14,197 bases of DNA from Beijerinckiaceae bacterium (GTDB lineage: Bacteria > Pseudomonadota > Alphaproteobacteria > Rhizobiales > Beijerinckiaceae), in the NCBI GenBank assembly GCA_947455285.1, contig CANGOK010000052.1:1-14197 (forward strand), read 5' to 3'. Below, piece by piece: positions 12,209-14,197 of this stretch (position 1 is its first letter; every line of letters starts with the position of its first letter). Under the pieces are notes generated by a model. The model ran no database searches, was not told where the DNA came from, and worked only from the letters and a program-made list of their open reading frames with translations. A program made the position numbers and the translations under genes.

Positions 12209-13108
12209 TTATGCTGCGGGAGCGCCCGGCGCAGGCAGGGCCTCCACCTTCGCAAGGCCCGCCACCACCGCCTTCTGCACCTTCTCGAAGGCGCGCACCT
12301 CGATCTGGCGGACGCGTTCGCGGGAGATGCCGAATTCGGCGGAGAGCTCTTCCAGCGTCACGGGATCGTCGAGCAAACGGCGCGCTTCGAAGATGCGCCG
12401 CTCGCGCTCGTTGAGGGAGCCGAGCGCCTGACGCAATGCGCCCAGACGATTGTCGCTTTCCTCGCTTTCGACGAGGATCGATTCCTGGCTTGAACTGTCG
12501 TCCACCAGCCAGTCCTGCCACTCGCCGCCCTCGCCTTCCTGACGGATGGGCGCGTTAAGTGAGGCGTCGCCGCTCATGCGGCGGTTCATGTCCACCACGT
12601 CCTGCTCGCTGACGCCGAGCGAAGTCGCGATGCTCTTGACCTGATCGGGACGCAGGTCGCCTTCCTCAAGCGCGGAGATGTGGCTCTTGGCCTTGCGCAG
12701 GTTGAAGAACAACTTCTTCTGGTTCGCGGTGGTGCCCATCTTCACGAGCGACCAGGACCGCAGGATATATTCCTGAATGGCGGCACGGATCCACCACATG
12801 GCGTAGGTGGCGAGGCGGAAGCCCTTGTCGGGCTCGAACCGCTTCACCGCCTGCATGAGGCCGACGTTGCCCTCGGAGACGACCTCGCCAATCGGCAAGC
12901 CATAGCCGCGATAACCCATGGCGATCTTGGCGACGAGGCGTAGATGTGACGTGACGAGCTTCTGCGCCGCATCGCGGTCGCCGTGCTCGCGCCAGCTCTT
13001 GGCGAGCATATATTCTTCCTGCGGCTCCAGCATGGGGAACCGGCGGATCTCGGCGAGGTAGCGGGAGAGGCCACCTTCGGCGGAGACGAGAGAAAACGCA
13101 GCAGCCAT
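12209..13108 (-). CDS. rpoH: RNA polymerase heat-shock sigma factor RpoH (sigma-32)
   Basis: Alternative sigma factor directing RNA polymerase to heat-shock promoters. 299 residues with region 1.2 (GLSRYLAEIRRFPML), region 2 with core-binding and -10-melting motifs (SEGNVGLMQAVKRFEPDKG to WWIRAAIQEYILRSW, about 78-119), the RpoH box QKKLFFNLR at 130-138, and a region 4.2 helix-turn-helix (TLEELSAEFGISRERVRQIEVRA) near the C-terminus. ATG at 13108 is fixed by AAGGAGG ending five bases before it; the frame open to 13231 adds only arginine-rich non-family sequence. Same strand as rluD, which lies upstream, an order I remember as common in Hyphomicrobiales. A TTAACCAT octamer lies in the gap upstream. 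Alphaproteobacteria often carry more than one rpoH; which paralogue this is cannot be told. Confidence 0.97.
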   Translation of the reverse strand: MAAAFSLVSAEGGLSRYLAEIRRFPMLEPQEEYMLAKSWREHGDRDAAQKLVTSHLRLVAKIAMGYRGYGLPIGEVVSEGNVGLMQAVKRFEPDKGFRLATYAMWWIRAAIQEYILRSWSLVKMGTTANQKKLFFNLRKAKSHISALEEGDLRPDQVKSIATSLGVSEQDVVDMNRRMSGDASLNAPIRQEGEGGEWQDWLVDDSSSQESILVESEESDNRLGALRQALGSLNERERRIFEARRLLDDPVTLEELSAEFGISRERVRQIEVRAFEKVQKAVVAGLAKVEALPAPGAPAA

Positions 13109-13113
13109 TCCAA

Positions 13114-13120
13114 CCTCCTT
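13114..13120 (-). promoter_or_regulatory. Strong ribosome binding site of rpoH
   Basis: The minus strand reads AAGGAGG followed by TTGGA and ATG at 13108, a consensus Shine-Dalgarno at five-base spacing. It rules out the longer frame that begins at 13231. Confidence 0.85.
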
Positions 13121-13310
13121 GGAGCCCCTGCGGGGGCGCCGGGCGCTCCGATCCCGTTGAACCACATGTCTACGAAAAGCTCGGTTCGTTGGACCATGGG
13201 GGAACTGGGCGGTTCGCCGCCGCCAGCGCATCTGCGCCGACAGCCACGCTCATATAGGGTGGCCGAACCATGGCTGAAAGAGGGCGCCAGGTCGGCGGAA
13301 ACGAGAGCAT

Positions 13311-13318
13311 ATGGTTAA
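13311..13318 (-). promoter_or_regulatory. CtrA half-site (TTAACCAT) between rluD and rpoH
   Basis: The minus strand reads TTAACCAT, preceded by an AT-rich stretch. No TTAA at the seven-base partner position. It lies 203 bases before the rpoH start. Direct CtrA control of rpoH is only a hypothesis. Confidence 0.35.
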
Positions 13319-13338
13319 ATTTTGTTCATCTTCGCCTG

Positions 13339-13353
13339 CCTGCTTAATGCAGG
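13339..13353. repeat. Small inverted repeat after rluD
   Basis: CCTGC, TTAAT, GCAGG: a five-base stem 25 bases after the rluD stop. The stem is short and no T-run follows, so it is at best a weak end signal for rluD. Confidence 0.35.
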
Positions 13354-13377
13354 GTGAGACCCCACGTTCCGGAGCCT

Positions 13378-14197
13378 TCAGGACAGGGCCTGCGCAAGCG
13401 CGGCGAGGTCTCCGCTCAAGGGGCTTTCGAACAGCATCTCCTCGCCCGTGACGGGGTGGTCGAAGCCTAGCGAAGTCGCGTGCAGGGCCTGACGCCGCAG
13501 GGCATCCACCATGGCGCGGGCGGACTCGGGCAGCAAAGCCGTCTTCGTGCGGAAACCCTGCGCATAGAGCGGGTCGCCCAGCACGGGATGGCCGATATGG
13601 GCCATGTGGACGCGGATCTGGTGGGTGCGGCCGGTCTCGAGGCTGCAGCGCACCAGCGTCACCAAGGCCCGGCCATTGGCGTCGCGTCCGAAGCTGCGCT
13701 CCACCCGGAAATGGGTGATGGCCTCGCGACCCTTCTCCTCCGACACCACGGCCTGCTTCTCCCGGTGCCAAGGGTGGCGGCCGAGCGGCGCGTCGATCAT
13801 GCCTGCGGAGCTTTCCAGATGCCCCCAGACGAAAGCGAGATAGTCCCGGGTGAGGGACAGGGTGCGCCCATGGTCAGCGAAAAGTGCGGAGAGGCCCTGA
13901 TGGGCCTCGTCGGTCTTGGCGACGACGAGAAGGCCCGAGGTGTCCTTGTCGAGCCTGTGCACGATGCCCGGCCGCTTGACCCCTCCGATGCCAGACAGGC
14001 TATCGCCACAATGGGCGATGAGCGCGTTGACCAGCGTGCCAGTCTCATGACCCGCAGCCGGATGCACAACGAGCCCGGCGGGCTTGTCGATGATGATGAT
14101 CGATTCGTCCTCATGGACGACATTGAGCGGAATGGCCTCGCCTGCAGGCTCGGCGGCGACGGGCTCGGGCACCACGATCTCGACGCTCTGGCCAGCA
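13378..14197 (-). CDS. rluD: RluD-family 23S rRNA pseudouridine synthase (5' end outside window)
   Basis: RluA/RluD-family enzyme that isomerises uridines of 23S rRNA in ribosome assembly. The visible 272 residues begin with the last residues of what is probably an N-terminal S4 RNA-binding domain (GQSVEIVVPEP). The catalytic domain follows: IIIIDKPAGLVVHP, then PGIVHRLDKDTSGLLVVAK with the catalytic aspartate in HRLD (13933-13959), and later GRTHQIRVHMAHIGHPVLGDPLY. Listing the gene from the GTG at 14175 would be wrong, because the frame stays open to the window edge and the preceding residues are conserved family sequence. RluD (U1911/1915/1917) is the likeliest member, but RluC-like specificity cannot be excluded from this fragment. 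rpoH follows on the same strand after a 269-base gap. Confidence 0.9.
   Translation of the reverse strand, partial: AGQSVEIVVPEPVAAEPAGEAIPLNVVHEDESIIIIDKPAGLVVHPAAGHETGTLVNALIAHCGDSLSGIGGVKRPGIVHRLDKDTSGLLVVAKTDEAHQGLSALFADHGRTLSLTRDYLAFVWGHLESSAGMIDAPLGRHPWHREKQAVVSEEKGREAITHFRVERSFGRDANGRALVTLVRCSLETGRTHQIRVHMAHIGHPVLGDPLYAQGFRTKTALLPESARAMVDALRRQALHATSLGFDHPVTGEEMLFESPLSGDLAALAQALS

Noticed and set aside
13250..13771. Minus-strand ORF of 173 codons overlapping rluD and the gap
   Set aside because: Proline- and arginine-rich shadow frame of rluD. The true frame carries HRLDKDTSG.
1..14197. CRISPR arrays, insertion sequences, replication origin or DnaA-box clusters
   Set aside because: No regularly spaced repeats, no transposase-like frames with terminal inverted repeats, and no cluster of TTATCCACA-like boxes were seen on reading both strands.

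Overview
The window looks like the chromosome of an alphaproteobacterium of the Hyphomicrobiales (Rhizobiales) type. The evidence is a canonical CtrA with its phosphodonor ChpT and its antagonist SciP, an alphaproteobacterial FliJ, an EipA/DUF1134 protein, the rluD-rpoH pair, and many GANTC sites (the target of the cell-cycle methylase CcrM) upstream of cell-cycle genes. I cannot fix the genus from sequence alone.

Layout. The 5' part of mnmA (tRNA 2-thiolation) leaves the window leftwards at 1-517. A 317-base gap with a G-quadruplex motif and a CtrA half-site separates it from sciP (835-1110). A bidirectional hairpin terminator ends sciP and, from the other side, a YbhN/UPF0104-type membrane protein (1183-2238, minus). 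fliJ (2360-2761, minus) lies upstream of that. A 570-base regulatory gap with CtrA boxes and GANTC sites leads to ctrA (3333-4034, plus). Two back-to-back terminators separate ctrA from the convergent chpT (4154-4831, minus). The chpT/cysQ gap has six GANTC sites in 111 bases. cysQ (5135-5968), eipA (6127-6720), a membrane-anchored coiled-coil protein (about 6820-7515) and tRNA-Glu(CTC) (7626-7701) follow on the plus strand.

The accessory part is 7.7-12.1 kb. It holds a minus-strand protein of unknown function built from four degenerate helical repeats (7713-8420), then a plus-strand operon of three TadE/TadG-like pilus-associated proteins (8724-12123). The last is a 699-residue protein with a large cysteine-bearing beta-rich C-terminal part that I do not recognise. 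No tadA/B/C, secretin, prepilin peptidase or flp pilin gene is present in the window. Stretches of this operon are visibly AT-richer than the rest. Core genes resume with rpoH (12209-13108, minus) and rluD (13378-14197, minus, cut by the window end).

How the genes work together. ChpT passes phosphate to CtrA, CtrA activates cell-cycle, flagellar and envelope genes, and SciP blocks CtrA-dependent transcription. FliJ belongs to the flagellar export apparatus, and eipA is a direct CtrA target in Brucella. The exact octamer TTAACCAT, a CtrA half-site, was found by eye only three times, each time in a non-coding gap: before sciP, before ctrA and before rpoH. The least explained parts are the orphan Tad-like operon, its neighbouring repeat protein, and the structured leaders of sciP and fliJ.
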